DNA of 64,000 nt from assembly GCF_000021985.1 (NCBI RefSeq), contig NC_011901.1, positions 1,302,001 to 1,366,000 on the forward strand. Reading direction: 5' to 3'. A program made the position numbers and the translations under genes. The notes under the pieces were generated by a model. That model worked only from the letters and a program-made list of their open reading frames with translations. It did no database searches and was not told the origin of the DNA. The stretch is from Thioalkalivibrio sulfidiphilus HL-EbGr7. GTDB lineage: Bacteria > Pseudomonadota > Gammaproteobacteria > Ectothiorhodospirales > Ectothiorhodospiraceae. Below are positions 43,196 through 53,007 of this stretch, piece after piece (within the stretch, counting starts at the first letter, position 1; every line of letters starts with the position of its first letter).

Positions 43196-44015
43196 AAAGT
43201 CAAAGGCTTCCGATCCGGCTTGCAGCCGGCTCGGGTTACTTTCTTTGCTTGTCCAAAGAAAGTAACCAAAGAAAGGACACCCGACTTTCTCGCCCCTGCG
43301 GGGTTCCCTGCGCGCGGGGGTGTTCCGGGGAGGTCGGCTGACAGGCCGTCCGTGGCCTGGCAGCCGACGCGCCGCATCCTTGCGGCGGCCCTGGCGGGCT
43401 TTTACCCCGGAACACCCCCGTGCTCGGCGAGAAAAACGGGGGGGAACGTCAAAGGCAGCAACCCTTTTACCTTCGGTGGGGTTGTGTCTTTTTGTAGGAG
43501 CCCCGACCCCGGGGCGAATTTCCCACCATTCGCCCCGGGGTCGGGGCTCCTACCAGGAAAACCCAAAGCAGATCGAAGCGGTTTTGACCTGCCTGCCCCC
43601 CTTATGCCGCACCGAGTAGCGCAGGCTTCGAGGGAAAAAGCCCGAAGGGGCGCCGCAGGGACGCGGCGCGTCGCCTGCCAGGCCAGGGGCGAGGCGGATC
43701 AGGCGGAAGAACTGCCGCCCCGCCGAGCGGGCGCACATGGATGTGCGCCCTGGACTTTCTGTCGAAGCAGGATTGCGTAGACAGAAAGGCCTGTCAGGCG
43801 ACCCCCTCGAAGCCGAGCAACGCAGGGCACCCGCGAATAGCGGGTGCGGCATCGGGGTGTCCTTCTTTTGGTTACTTTTCTTGGACAAGCAAGACAAGAT
43901 CGCCGGGAGCGATCTTGCGCGCAAGCCCCGAAGGGGTGAGGCGCATGGACGCGCCGAACAAAAGTAACCCGATCCCCGTGCAACGGGGATCGGAAGCCTT
44001 TGACTTTCGTTAGTC
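43196..44015. repeat. ~820-bp composite palindromic element between truA and trpF
   Basis: The ends are inverted copies: AAAGTCAAAGGCTTCCGATC (from 43197) reappears in reverse at the right end (about 44008 backwards), and both run on to GGGTTACTTT. Inner copies of CTTGTCCAAAGAAAGTAACC and the inverse GGTTACTTTTCTTGGACAAG (about 43250 and 43870) continue the symmetry. The left half holds a nested cruciform (CGGGGGTGTTCCGGGG against CCCCGGAACACCCCCG). The right half has another (CTTCGAGGG...GCCTG against CAGGC...CCCTCGAAG). A REP-type hairpin sits between them. Open frames across it have shadow-like composition and I do not call genes. The element makes up most of the 1,033-bp gap from truA to trpF. 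Confidence 0.85.
43494..43553. repeat. REP-type perfect hairpin inside the composite element
   Basis: GTAGGAGCCCCGACCCCGGG (from 43494) and its complement (ending 43553) form 25-bp perfect arms around a 10-bp loop. The GTAGG...CCTAC ends are shared with the hairpins at 22987 and 25669. Confidence 0.88.
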
Positions 44016-44174
44016 ACATAACCCCAGAACCCACTCACGTTCCAGCTTGTCTTGAAACCACGCAAAGCCAATGGACAATGCTCCAAAATCACCACACTGC
44101 TACCCCGGTGCTTAGTACAACCCCCTGATTTCTGATAGTGTACCCGTTCCCTGGAAGCCCCCTGACAAGCACCC

Positions 44175-44813
44175 ATGGCAACACCCCGTACCCGGGTCAA
44201 AATCTGCGGCATCACCCGCATGGAGGATGCTCTGGCGGCCTGCGAGGCGGGCGCCGATGCCCTGGGTTTCGTGTTCTATGCCAGGAGCCCACGGGCGGTG
44301 ACGCCCGAGGCGGCCCGGCAGATGGCCCTGGCGCTGCCGCCGTTCGTGAGCCGGGTGGGGCTGTTCGTGGACGCGGCGCCGGAGACGGTGGCGGCCGTCC
44401 TGGACGTGGTGCCCCTGGACCTGCTGCAGTTCCACGGCGACGAATGCCCCGCCGACTGCGCCAGTTTCGGCAGGCCGTATCTCAAGGCCGTGCCCATGGC
44501 GGCGGGGCTCAACCCCGTGGCCTACATGGACACCTACCCGCATGCGGCGGGCTTCCTGCTGGACAGCCACGGCAATGGCAAGACGGGCGGCACGGGACAG
44601 ACCTTCGACTGGGATCGGATCCCCCGTGACCTGCGCCATTGCCTGGTGCTGGCCGGCGGGCTCAACCCGGATAACGTGGCCGAGGCGGTGCGCCGTGTGC
44701 GCCCCTGGGCCGTGGATGTGAGTAGCGGCGTGGAGGCGCGGCCGGGGATCAAGGATCCCGCGCGCATGCAGGCCTTTGTGAATGAGGTGAAACGCGTTGA
44801 CTGCAACGGCTGA
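44175..44813 (+). CDS. trpF: TrpF, phosphoribosylanthranilate isomerase
   Basis: 212 residues, a single TIM barrel. It starts [14 protein letters not shown], with the catalytic Cys in KICGIT, and has LQFHGDE near residue 84, [10 protein letters not shown] near 160, and [15 protein letters not shown] near 180. It makes CdRP in tryptophan synthesis. It is first in trpFBA; trpB overlaps its 3' end by 17 bp. Confidence 0.97.
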   Translation: MATPRTRVKICGITRMEDALAACEAGADALGFVFYARSPRAVTPEAARQMALALPPFVSRVGLFVDAAPETVAAVLDVVPLDLLQFHGDECPADCASFGRPYLKAVPMAAGLNPVAYMDTYPHAAGFLLDSHGNGKTGGTGQTFDWDRIPRDLRHCLVLAGGLNPDNVAEAVRRVRPWAVDVSSGVEARPGIKDPARMQAFVNEVKRVDCNG

Positions 44814-46026
44814 AAAGAACACCGCGCTCGACTGGAGTGCCTACCCGGACGCCCACGGCCACTTCGGCCCCTACGGCGGGCAGTTCGTCTCCGAGACCCT
44901 GATGGAGCCCCTGGAGGAACTGCGCGAGGCCTATGACCGTTACGTGAAGGATCCCGAGTTCCTGGCGGAACTGGACGCGGACCTGGCCGACTACGTGGGG
45001 CGCCCGAGCCCTCTGTACCACGCCGAGCGCATGAGCCGGGAGCTGGGTGGCGCGCAGATCTACCTCAAGCGCGAGGATCTGAACCACACCGGCGCCCACA
45101 AGGTGAACAACACCATCGGCCAGGCCCTGCTGGCCAAGCGCATGGGCAAGACCCGCATCATCGCCGAGACCGGTGCCGGCCAGCACGGCGTGGCCAGCGC
45201 CACGGTGGCGGCGCGCCTGGGCCTGGAGTGCGTGGTGTACATGGGCGCCGAGGACATCCAGCGCCAGGCCCCCAACGTCTACCGCATGCGCCTGCTGGGC
45301 GCCACGGTGGTGCCGGTGACCTCCGGCTCGCGCACGCTCAAGGACGCCTTGAACGAGGCGATGCGCGACTGGGTCACCAACGTGGACAACACCTTCTACA
45401 TCATCGGTACCGTGGCCGGCCCCCATCCCTATCCGGCCATGGTGCGGGACTTCCAGTCGGTGATCGGCCGCGAGGCCCGGGAACAGTGCCTCAAGCGCAC
45501 CGGGCGCCTGCCCGATGCCCTGGTGGCCTGCGTGGGCGGCGGTTCCAATGCCATCGGTCTGTTCCACCCCTTCCTGGGTGACGAGAGCGTGGCGCTCTAC
45601 GGCGTGGAGGCGGCGGGTGACGGCATCGAGACGGGCCGGCACTCCGCGCCCCTGTGCGCCGGCAAGCCCGGCGTGCTGCACGGCAACCGCACCTACCTGA
45701 TGGAAGACGCCGACGGCCAGATCATCGAGACCCATTCCATCTCCGCGGGTCTCGACTATCCCGGCGTCGGCCCCGAGCATGCCTGGCTCAAGGACACCGG
45801 GCGTGCCCGCTACGTCTCGGTCACCGACGACGAGGCCATGGCCGCGTTCCATCACCTGACACGCACCGAGGGTATCATCCCGGCGCTGGAGTCCAGCCAC
45901 GCCATTGCCTACGTGATGAAGCTCGCACCGACCCTCGACAAGGACAAGATCATCATCGTCAATCTCTCCGGTCGCGGTGACAAGGACATCAACACCGTGG
46001 CGCGCCTGGAGGGAATCGAACTGTGA
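44797..46026 (+). CDS. trpB: TrpB, tryptophan synthase beta chain
   Basis: 409 residues from a TTG at 44797 within the end of trpF. The PLP lysine is in the HKVNN motif (near residue 98), and the glycine-rich phosphate loop is [12 protein letters not shown] (near 243). Condenses indole with serine. The TTG start overlapping trpF implies translational coupling. It overlaps trpA by 4 bp (GTGA). Confidence 0.97.
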   Translation: MTATAEKNTALDWSAYPDAHGHFGPYGGQFVSETLMEPLEELREAYDRYVKDPEFLAELDADLADYVGRPSPLYHAERMSRELGGAQIYLKREDLNHTGAHKVNNTIGQALLAKRMGKTRIIAETGAGQHGVASATVAARLGLECVVYMGAEDIQRQAPNVYRMRLLGATVVPVTSGSRTLKDALNEAMRDWVTNVDNTFYIIGTVAGPHPYPAMVRDFQSVIGREAREQCLKRTGRLPDALVACVGGGSNAIGLFHPFLGDESVALYGVEAAGDGIETGRHSAPLCAGKPGVLHGNRTYLMEDADGQIIETHSISAGLDYPGVGPEHAWLKDTGRARYVSVTDDEAMAAFHHLTRTEGIIPALESSHAIAYVMKLAPTLDKDKIIIVNLSGRGDKDINTVARLEGIEL

Positions 46027-46823
46027 GCCGCATCGCCCGACGTTTCGAGGCCCTGCGGGCCGCCGGCCGCAAGGCCCTGATCCCCTACGTCACCGCCGGT
46101 GATCCCAACCCGGACAACACCGTACCGCTGATGCACGCCATGGTGGCGGCCGGTGCTGACATCATCGAGCTGGGCGTGCCGTTCTCCGATCCCATGGCCG
46201 ACGGCCCGGTGATCCAGCAGGCCTGCGAGCGGGCCCTGCGCCATCACGTGAGCCTGCGCCAGGTGATCGGCATGGTGAAGACCTTCCGGGAGCAGGACGC
46301 CGAGACACCGGTGGTGCTCATGGGTTACCTCAATCCGGTGGAGATCATGGGCTATGAGGCCTTCGCCATCGCCGCCGCCAGCGCCGGCGTGGACGGACTA
46401 CTCACCGTGGACCTGCCCCCCGAGGAGAGCCACGACCTGGTGCAGGTGCTGCGCAGCCATGGCGTTGACCCCATCTTCCTGCTGGCCCCCACCAGCCACG
46501 AGGCGCGCATCAAGCGCATCTGCGACGCCGCCTCGGGCTTTGTGTACTATGTGTCCCTGAAAGGCGTGACCGGGGCCGCCACCCTGGACGTGGACGCGGT
46601 GGCCGAGAAGCTTGCCGCCATCCGGGCGCATACGGACCTGCCGCTGGGCGTGGGTTTCGGTATCCGCGATGCGGACTCCGCCGCCCGGGTCTCCCGGGTC
46701 GCCGACGCCGTGGTGGTGGGCAGCGCCCTGGTCAATCGCATTGCCGAGCACGAGCAGGACCCCGAGGCCGGGCGCCGCGTGGTGAGTGAGCTGCTCGCCG
46801 AGATGCGCAAGGCCATGGATTGA
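46023..46823 (+). CDS. trpA: TrpA, tryptophan synthase alpha chain
   Basis: 266 residues from a GTG overlapping the trpB stop. The catalytic Glu is in [19 protein letters not shown] (near residue 50) and the second acidic residue in [13 protein letters not shown] (near 125). The phosphate-binding GVGFGI is near 215. Splits indole-glycerol phosphate. The remaining trp genes (E, G, D, C) are not in the window. Confidence 0.97.
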   Translation: MSRIARRFEALRAAGRKALIPYVTAGDPNPDNTVPLMHAMVAAGADIIELGVPFSDPMADGPVIQQACERALRHHVSLRQVIGMVKTFREQDAETPVVLMGYLNPVEIMGYEAFAIAAASAGVDGLLTVDLPPEESHDLVQVLRSHGVDPIFLLAPTSHEARIKRICDAASGFVYYVSLKGVTGAATLDVDAVAEKLAAIRAHTDLPLGVGFGIRDADSAARVSRVADAVVVGSALVNRIAEHEQDPEAGRRVVSELLAEMRKAMD

Positions 46824-46828
46824 AAAGG

Positions 46829-46946
46829 CGAATTCAAGATTCAAAGTTCAAGATTCAAAGGGGAAACCCCCTTCGCGATCCCGGACCTTGAATCTGAAAA
46901 AGTCTGTCCTTTGAATTTTGAATCTTAAATCTTGAATTTCGAATCG
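46829..46946. repeat. Inverted heptamer arrays between trpA and accD
   Basis: Left: ATTCAAG, ATTCAAA, GTTCAAG, ATTCAAA (about 46832-46859). Right: TTTGAAT, TTTGAAT, CTTAAAT, CTTGAAT, TTCGAAT (about 46910-46945). The two are inverse to each other, with a ~50-bp spacer. The units are near-relatives of the TTGAATC array upstream of flgJ. There is no gene within it; accD starts 6 bp after it. Confidence 0.85.
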
Positions 46947-46951
46947 ACCCT

Positions 46952-47818
46952 ATGAGCTGGTTTGAAAAACTCGTCCCATCACGGATCCGCACTGACGCCA
47001 CCACCAAGCGCGCCGTGCCCGAGGGTCTCTGGATGCGTTGCGACGGCTGCGGTGCCACCCTCTACCGTCCCGAGGTGGAGCGCCACGAGGATGTCTGCCC
47101 CAAGTGCAGTCATCACATGCGCATGGGCGCCCGGCGCCGCCTGGACAGTTTCCTGGACGAGGATGGCCGCGAGGAGATCGCCGCCGGCGTGGAGCCGGTG
47201 GACGTGCTCAAGTTCCGCGACAGCAAGAAATACCGTGACCGGCTCACAGCCGCCCAGAAGGCCACCGGCGAGAAGGATGCCCTGGTGGTGATGCAGGGGC
47301 GCGTGTATGGCGTGCCGGTGGTCGCTGCCGCCTTCGATTTCTCCTTCATGGGCGGCTCCATGGGCTCCGTGGTGGGCGAGCGCTTCGTGCGCGCCGTGGA
47401 CACCGCCGCCCGGGAAGGCATCCCGCTGGTGTGCTTCTCCGCCAGTGGTGGCGCGCGCATGCAGGAGGCCCTGTTCTCCCTCATGCAGATGGCCAAGACC
47501 AGCGCGGCCCTGGGACGCCTGCGCGCCAAGGGCGTGCCGTTCATCTCGGTGATGACCGATCCCACCATGGGCGGCGTGTCCGCCAGCCTCGCCATGCTCG
47601 GGGACATCAACGTGGCCGAGCCCGGCGCGCTGATCGGCTTCGCCGGTCCCCGGGTGATTCAGCAGACCGTACGCGAGACCCTGCCCGAGGGTTTCCAGCG
47701 CGCCGAGTTCCTGGTGGAGAAGGGTGCCGTCGACCTGATCATCGATCGGCGACAGATGCGCCAGCGGCTCGCCTCGCTGATGGCCATGATGACCCGCCGC
47801 CCCGCCCCCAGCCTCTGA
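46952..47818 (+). CDS. accD: AccD, acetyl-CoA carboxylase carboxyltransferase beta subunit
   Basis: 288 residues. The N-terminal zinc finger has CDGCG...CPKC (residues about 30-53). The carboxyltransferase core includes [14 protein letters not shown] and [22 protein letters not shown] (near residues 130-180) and the oxyanion-hole glycines in [15 protein letters not shown]. It makes malonyl-CoA with AccA. It heads the accD-folC group, as in Pseudomonas. Confidence 0.97.
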   Translation: MSWFEKLVPSRIRTDATTKRAVPEGLWMRCDGCGATLYRPEVERHEDVCPKCSHHMRMGARRRLDSFLDEDGREEIAAGVEPVDVLKFRDSKKYRDRLTAAQKATGEKDALVVMQGRVYGVPVVAAAFDFSFMGGSMGSVVGERFVRAVDTAAREGIPLVCFSASGGARMQEALFSLMQMAKTSAALGRLRAKGVPFISVMTDPTMGGVSASLAMLGDINVAEPGALIGFAGPRVIQQTVRETLPEGFQRAEFLVEKGAVDLIIDRRQMRQRLASLMAMMTRRPAPSL

Positions 47819-47859
47819 TCCCGGGGCGGGCCTGGGGCCCGCATCCCGTACACTGACCC

Positions 47860-49144
47860 ATGCGTTTCGACACCCTCGACCAGTGGCTGGCCTGGCAGGA
47901 GACCCTGCATCCCAGGGCCATCGATCTGGGCCTTGAGCGGGTCGCCCGGGTGGCTGCCCGGCTTGACCTGCTGACCCCCGCCTGCCCCGTGATCACCGTA
48001 GCCGGCACCAACGGCAAGGGCTCCACCGTGGCCATGCTGGAGGCCATCTACCGGGCCGCCGGTTACCGGGTGTGCGCCTACACCTCGCCCCATCTGCTGC
48101 GCTACAACGAACGCATCCGCATCCATGGCAGCCTCGCCGATGACGCTAGCCTGTGCCGGGCGTTCGCAGCCGTGGATGCCGCCCGGGGCGAGGACACCCT
48201 GAGCTATTTCGAGTTTGGCACCCTGGCCGCCCTGTGGCTGTTCCGGGAGGCGGGCGCGGATATCCTGGTCCTGGAGGTGGGCCTGGGCGGGCGCCTGGAC
48301 GCGGTGAACATCGTCGATCCGGACGTCTCGGTCGTGACCTCGGTGGGCATCGATCACGAACAGTGGCTGGGCCCGGACCGGGAGAGCATCGGCGCCGAGA
48401 AGGCGGGCATCTTCCGCGCGCAACGCCCGGCGGTGTGCGGTGACCCGACGCCACCTGCAAGCATCGCCGGCACCGCCGCCAGGCTGGGTGCGAAGCTCTA
48501 CGCCGCAGGTCAGGCATTCTCCTGGTCGGTGGACGCGTCCGGGGATCACTGGCAGTGGCGAGGCCCCGGCGACGTGGTGCTTGACGACCTGCCGCCGCCG
48601 GCCCTGCCCGGGGCCATCCAGTTCAACAACGCCGCCACCGCGCTCACCGCCGTCACCCTGCTGGCGCCGCGCTGTCCCGTGCCGAGGGAGGCCATCTGCC
48701 GGGGACTCGCGTCGGTGAGCCTGCCGGGACGGTTTCAGCGGCTCAGGTCCGATCCCGCCGTGATCCTGGACGTGGCCCACAATCCCCAGGGCGCCGAGGT
48801 GCTGGCCCAGAACCCTGGCGGGCCATCCCGTGCCGGGGCGCACGCTGGCGGTGATCGCCATGATGGCGGACAAGGACGTGCGGACGGTGATCCGCCACCT
48901 GGCTCCCCAGGTGGACCTCTGGTTTTCGGCAGGCCTGCCGGAGCTTCCCCGGGCCATGGATGCGGCGTCCCTGTGCGCCCATCTGCGGGCAGTCGCCGGG
49001 GAGGCGGTGAGCTGTCATGACACGGTGGCCGAGGCTTACCGACAGGCCTGCGCGGCGGCCGGCCCCGGGGATCGGGTGCTGGTGCTCGGCTCCTTTTACA
49101 CCGTCTCGGCGGTGCTCGACCTGGAAGGCGCGCGCGTGGCCTGA
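47860..49144 (+). CDS. folC: FolC, folylpolyglutamate/dihydrofolate synthase, interrupted by a one-base frameshift
   Basis: The N-terminal part reads normally: VAGTNGKGS P-loop near residue 48, YTSPHL near 73, EVGLGGRLDAVN near 143, and DVAHNPQGAEVLAQN near 308. At 48813-48815 the three Cs in AACCCTGG put the ribosome out of frame. Removing one C restores LAGHPVPGRTLAVIAMMADKD and a normal end at 49142-49144, 427 residues in all. As read, the frame continues with nonsense to 49020. FolC is usually essential and no second copy is visible, so a base-calling error is the simplest explanation. The alternatives are a real mutation or a recoding site. The enzyme adds glutamates to folates and makes dihydrofolate. 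Confidence 0.9.
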
Positions 49145-49521
<377 letters not shown>

Positions 49522-50133
49522 TTGGATCCAAGACTCAAACAACGCCTGGTGGGCGCTGCCGTGCTGCTGGCACTGGCGGTGATCTTCCTGCCCATGCTGC
49601 TGGACGGCACCGGTCAACAGGCCGGGTTGAACCTGCGCGACGGCATTCCCCCCGAGCCGGAATTCGCCCGCCCCGAGCCGCCCGCGCCCCTGGAACGACA
49701 GGCCTCGCCCGCCCCGCCCCTGGAGACCCGCCCCGCCCCGCGCAGCGAGGCCCGTACTGTTCCCCAGGTCGCACCGCAACCGGCGCCCGAACGCGCCGCC
49801 GAGCCGGCACCTCAGTCCATTACCCCGATGGCCCCTGCCCCGGTCACGCCGCCACCCGCGTCGACCCGGGCACCGGCGGCCGCCAGCGACCCGGGCCCCG
49901 GTGGCTGGGCGGTGCAGGTGGGCAGCTTCAGTGAGCGGGCCAATGCCGAGGCCGAGCGTGACCGGTTGCGTCGCGCCGGTTTCCAGGTGCTGGTGGAGCC
50001 GGCCCGTGCCGGTGACCGGCAGATCTTCCGGGTCAAGGTGGGGCCGGTCTCCACCCGCGAGGAGGCGGAAAGGCTGCGCAGCCGGCTGGGCACGGAGCAG
50101 TCCCTGCAGGGCATCGTGGTGACCCACCCCTGA
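49522..50133 (+). CDS. dedD: DedD-like SPOR-domain cell-division protein
   Basis: 203 residues from the TTG at 49522 (encoding MDPRLKQRLVGAAVLLALA). A GTG at 49477 is in frame but lies in the promoter. One N-terminal membrane helix (about 9-28), a long Pro/Ala/Glu-rich periplasmic linker, and a C-terminal SPOR domain (about 127-203; WAVQVGSFSERANAEAERDRL) that binds septal peptidoglycan. Its position between folC and cvpA is the same as in Pseudomonas and E. coli. Confidence 0.88.
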   Translation: MDPRLKQRLVGAAVLLALAVIFLPMLLDGTGQQAGLNLRDGIPPEPEFARPEPPAPLERQASPAPPLETRPAPRSEARTVPQVAPQPAPERAAEPAPQSITPMAPAPVTPPPASTRAPAAASDPGPGGWAVQVGSFSERANAEAERDRLRRAGFQVLVEPARAGDRQIFRVKVGPVSTREEAERLRSRLGTEQSLQGIVVTHP

Positions 50134-50188
50134 ACGATGAACGGTCGCCCCGGTTCCCCTGTCTGCCCTTATCTGTGCCATGGCGGAC

Positions 50189-50197
50189 TGGTAGAAT
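50189..50197 (+). promoter_or_regulatory. Extended -10 promoter element before cvpA
   Basis: TG-G-TAGAAT is an extended -10; the -35 position reads TTATCT, which is weak. Transcription would start near 50204, just before a short open frame (50208-50267) that ends overlapping the cvpA start codon. Confidence 0.4.
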
Positions 50198-50207
50198 GCC
50201 GCCTCAC

Positions 50208-50267
50208 ATGACCGACCTGCGTCCGGAGCCTTTCTTGTCTCATCGAGCCGTCCCCGAGACCCCATGA
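50208..50267 (+). CDS. Possible 19-residue leader peptide overlapping cvpA
   Basis: ATG at 50208 opens a 19-codon frame (MTDLRPEPFLSHRAVPETP) whose TGA (50265-50267) overlaps the cvpA ATG as ATGA. It begins about 10 bp after an extended -10, so it would be nearly leaderless. The peptide resembles nothing I know and shows no run of a regulatory amino acid. It may be chance, or it may couple translation into cvpA. Confidence 0.25.
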   Translation: MTDLRPEPFLSHRAVPETP

Positions 50268-50752
50268 TCTGGATCGATTTCGTCATCATCGGGATCATCG
50301 CCCTGTCGGCCCTGATCAGCCTGTTCCGGGGCTTCGTCAAGGAGGCGATCTCCCTGGCTACCTGGGTGGTGGCCTTCTGGGTCTCCCTGAGCTACGCCAG
50401 TCCCCTGTCAGGTCTTCTGCCCGCGAGCCTCGAGGATCCCACCCTGCGGGTCGGCATCGCCTTCGCGGTGCTGTTCATCCTGACCCTGATCCTGGGCGGC
50501 GTGATCAACGTGCTGGCCGGGCAGATGGTCAAGCGCACCGGTCTTTCGGGCACCGACCGCAGCCTGGGCGCGGTCTTCGGCATGGCCCGGGGCCTGCTGG
50601 TGGTGGCGGTGCTGGTGCTGCTGGCGGCACTGACTGTTCTGCCCCAGGAACCCTGGTGGAGTGACAGCCTGCTGCTGCCCCATTTCGAGCGCCTGGCCAT
50701 CTGGCTGCGGGGATTCCTCTCCGAGGATCTTGCCGCCCATTTCGTCTTCTAG
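50264..50752 (+). CDS. cvpA: CvpA family membrane protein
   Basis: 162 residues, four predicted membrane helices (about 4-20, 26-43, 63-85, 100-122). IGIIALSALISLFRGFVKEAI at the N-terminus is the CvpA signature. In E. coli it is needed for colicin V production and for tolerance of bile or envelope stress; its molecular role is unclear. It is co-transcribed with purF, which begins 56 bp later, as in most gammaproteobacteria. Confidence 0.93.
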   Translation: MIWIDFVIIGIIALSALISLFRGFVKEAISLATWVVAFWVSLSYASPLSGLLPASLEDPTLRVGIAFAVLFILTLILGGVINVLAGQMVKRTGLSGTDRSLGAVFGMARGLLVVAVLVLLAALTVLPQEPWWSDSLLLPHFERLAIWLRGFLSEDLAAHFVF

Positions 50753-50808
50753 TGTTCTGAACTGTTCTAACATCATTCATTCGATTTGCGTTTTTCGAGG
50801 GAGTCCTC

Positions 50809-52320
50809 ATGTGCGGCATTGTTGGTATCGTCGGTCGTAGCCCGGTCAACCAGGCCCTCTACGACAGCCTGCTGGTCCTGCAGCACCGTGGGCAGGACGC
50901 CGCCGGCATCGTCACCTGCGACGCGGACGGGCACCTGCACCTGCGCAAGGACAACGGCCTGGTGCGCGACGTGTTCAACGTCCAGCACATGCAGAACCTG
51001 CTGGGCAACATGGGCATCGGCCATGTGCGCTATCCCACCGCGGGCAGTTCCTCCTCCGCCGAGGCCCAGCCCTTCTACGTGAACTCCCCCTACGGCATTG
51101 CGCTCGGGCACAACGGCAATCTCACCAACGCCGAGGCGCTCAAGCGCGAGCTGTTCCTCCAGGACCGGCGCCACATCAACACCGAGTCCGATTCCGAGAT
51201 CCTGCTCAACGTGCTGGCCCAGGAACTGCTCAAGAGCGAGAGCCTGAGCCTGCAGCCCGAGGACCTGTTCCGGGCGGTGAGCGGCGTGCACCGGCGCTGC
51301 AGCGGTGCCTACGCGGTGGTGGCCATGATCGCCGGGCGTGGCATCCTGGCCTTCCGCGATCCCCACGGCATCCGCCCCGTGGTCTTCGGCCATCGCAGCA
51401 CCCCGGAAGGGGAGGAGTACATGGTGGCCTCCGAGAGCGTCGCCCTGGATACCCTGGGTTTCGAACTGGTGCGTGATCTGGAGCCCGGCGAGGCGGTGTT
51501 CATCGACAACGACGCCAGGCTGCATACCCGCCAGTGTGCCGAGGAGACGGCGGTGTTCTCGCCGTGCATCTTCGAGTACGTCTACTTCGCCCGTCCGGAC
51601 TCGGTGATCGACAACATCTTCGTGCACCGTGCACGCATGCGCATGGGCACCAAGCTGGGCCAGAAGATCCTGCGCGAGTGGCCGGACCACGACATCGATG
51701 TGATCATCCCCATCCCCGATACCGGCCGCACCGTGGCCATCGAGATGGCCCACGAGATGAACGTGAAGTATCGCGAGGGCTTCATCAAGAACCGCTACAT
51801 TGGCCGCACCTTCATCATGCCGGGTCAGACCCAGCGGCGTAAGTCGGTGCGCCAGAAGCTCAATGCCATCGCGCTCGAGTTCAAGGGCAAGAACGTGATG
51901 CTGGTGGATGATTCCATCGTGCGCGGCACCACCTCCCGTGAGATCGTCATGATGGCCAAGGAGGCGGGTGCCAAGAAGGTCTACTTCGCTTCCGCCGCGC
52001 CGCCGATCCGCTATCCCAATGTCTACGGCATCGACATGCCTTCCGCCGAGGAGCTGATCGCCCACGGGCGCAGCGACGAGGAGGTCTGCCAGGCCATCGC
52101 CGCCGACCGGCTCATCTACCAGGACCTGGACGACCTGGTGGCCGCGGTGCGTAAGGGCAATCCGAAACTGGAACGCTTCGACTGCTCCGTATTCAACGGC
52201 GAGTACATCACCGGCATCGGCAATGAATACCTCGACCACCTGCGCCAGAAGCGCAGCGATTCAGCCAAGCAGAAGAAGTCCCGGGAGTATGCCCACCTGG
52301 ATCTGCACAACAACACCTGA
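50809..52320 (+). CDS. purF: PurF, amidophosphoribosyltransferase
   Basis: 503 residues. The start MCGIVGIVG exposes the catalytic N-terminal cysteine after Met removal, with no propeptide. The Ntn glutaminase domain spans about 1-230. The PRTase domain carries the PRPP loop [14 protein letters not shown] (near residue 366). It makes phosphoribosylamine, the first step of purine synthesis. It is preceded by CGAGGGAG. It is the end of the accD-to-purF conserved block. Confidence 0.97.
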   Translation: MCGIVGIVGRSPVNQALYDSLLVLQHRGQDAAGIVTCDADGHLHLRKDNGLVRDVFNVQHMQNLLGNMGIGHVRYPTAGSSSSAEAQPFYVNSPYGIALGHNGNLTNAEALKRELFLQDRRHINTESDSEILLNVLAQELLKSESLSLQPEDLFRAVSGVHRRCSGAYAVVAMIAGRGILAFRDPHGIRPVVFGHRSTPEGEEYMVASESVALDTLGFELVRDLEPGEAVFIDNDARLHTRQCAEETAVFSPCIFEYVYFARPDSVIDNIFVHRARMRMGTKLGQKILREWPDHDIDVIIPIPDTGRTVAIEMAHEMNVKYREGFIKNRYIGRTFIMPGQTQRRKSVRQKLNAIALEFKGKNVMLVDDSIVRGTTSREIVMMAKEAGAKKVYFASAAPPIRYPNVYGIDMPSAEELIAHGRSDEEVCQAIAADRLIYQDLDDLVAAVRKGNPKLERFDCSVFNGEYITGIGNEYLDHLRQKRSDSAKQKKSREYAHLDLHNNT

Positions 52321-52337
52321 GACACGCGCCCCGAGTC

Positions 52338-53000
52338 ATGTCCCATGTCTGGCGCGCGAGGGTCACTGCCTGGTGTCTGTGTTGCCTGTTGTGGCTGGCG
52401 GCGCCGGCCGCCGCCTGGTGGGACGAATCCATGGATGAGTGCCCGCCGGTGCCGCCCGTGACCACCTGGTATGGCGAGATCCGCGATCGCCTGGCGCGGG
52501 ATTACCCGGATCGCGCTCTCGATCCCCTGATCGTCGTGCGCATCGGTGAGCAGCGTCTCTACCTGATCCGTCACGGCGTGCCGTTTCTGGACTACCCCGT
52601 GTCCACCTCCAGGTATGGCATCGGCAACCGGGACGGCAGCCTCAAGACGCCGCTCGGCGTGCACCAGGTGCGGCGCAGGATCGGCGAGGATGCGCCGCTC
52701 GGCACCATCTTCCGCGGGCGCGCCAACACCGGGCGCATCGCCAACATCCTCACCACCCCCGAGACCAGCCCCGAGGACAACATCACCTCCCGTATCCTGT
52801 GGCTGGACGGCCTGGAGGAGGGCGTGAACCGGGGCGGCGAGGTGGATTCCTTCCAGCGCTTCATCTATATCCACGGCACCGACGAGGAAGGCCTGATAGG
52901 CCAACCGGCATCCGATGGCTGCGTGCGCATGACCAACGCCGCGGTGATCGAGCTGTTCGATCAGGTGCCGCTCGGCACCCTTGTGGTCATCGTCGAGTAG
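52338..53000 (+). CDS. L,D-transpeptidase (YkuD domain), exported
   Basis: 220 residues. A signal peptide (about 1-26, APAAA-WW) precedes a YkuD catalytic domain (about 63-220), with the active-site pattern HGTDEEGLIGQPASDGCVRM: His near 185 and the nucleophilic Cys near 202. It belongs to the ErfK/YbiS-type superfamily that cross-links peptidoglycan through diaminopimelate or attaches lipoproteins. No LysM domain is present. Convergent with potI; the two stops are only 7 bp apart. Confidence 0.88.
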   Translation: MSHVWRARVTAWCLCCLLWLAAPAAAWWDESMDECPPVPPVTTWYGEIRDRLARDYPDRALDPLIVVRIGEQRLYLIRHGVPFLDYPVSTSRYGIGNRDGSLKTPLGVHQVRRRIGEDAPLGTIFRGRANTGRIANILTTPETSPEDNITSRILWLDGLEEGVNRGGEVDSFQRFIYIHGTDEEGLIGQPASDGCVRMTNAAVIELFDQVPLGTLVVIVE

Positions 53001-53007
53001 TACTCTC

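Noticed and set aside
43184-43780. Open frame of 198 codons across the truA-trpF palindromic element, and smaller frames on both strands there
   Set aside because: The frames follow the palindromes, have Arg/Pro/Gly-rich shadow composition and no recognisable domain. Similar products are typical artefacts of such repeats.
48830-49144. Independent 104-codon gene after folC
   Set aside because: It is the C-terminal part of FolC displaced by the one-base frameshift at 48813-48815.
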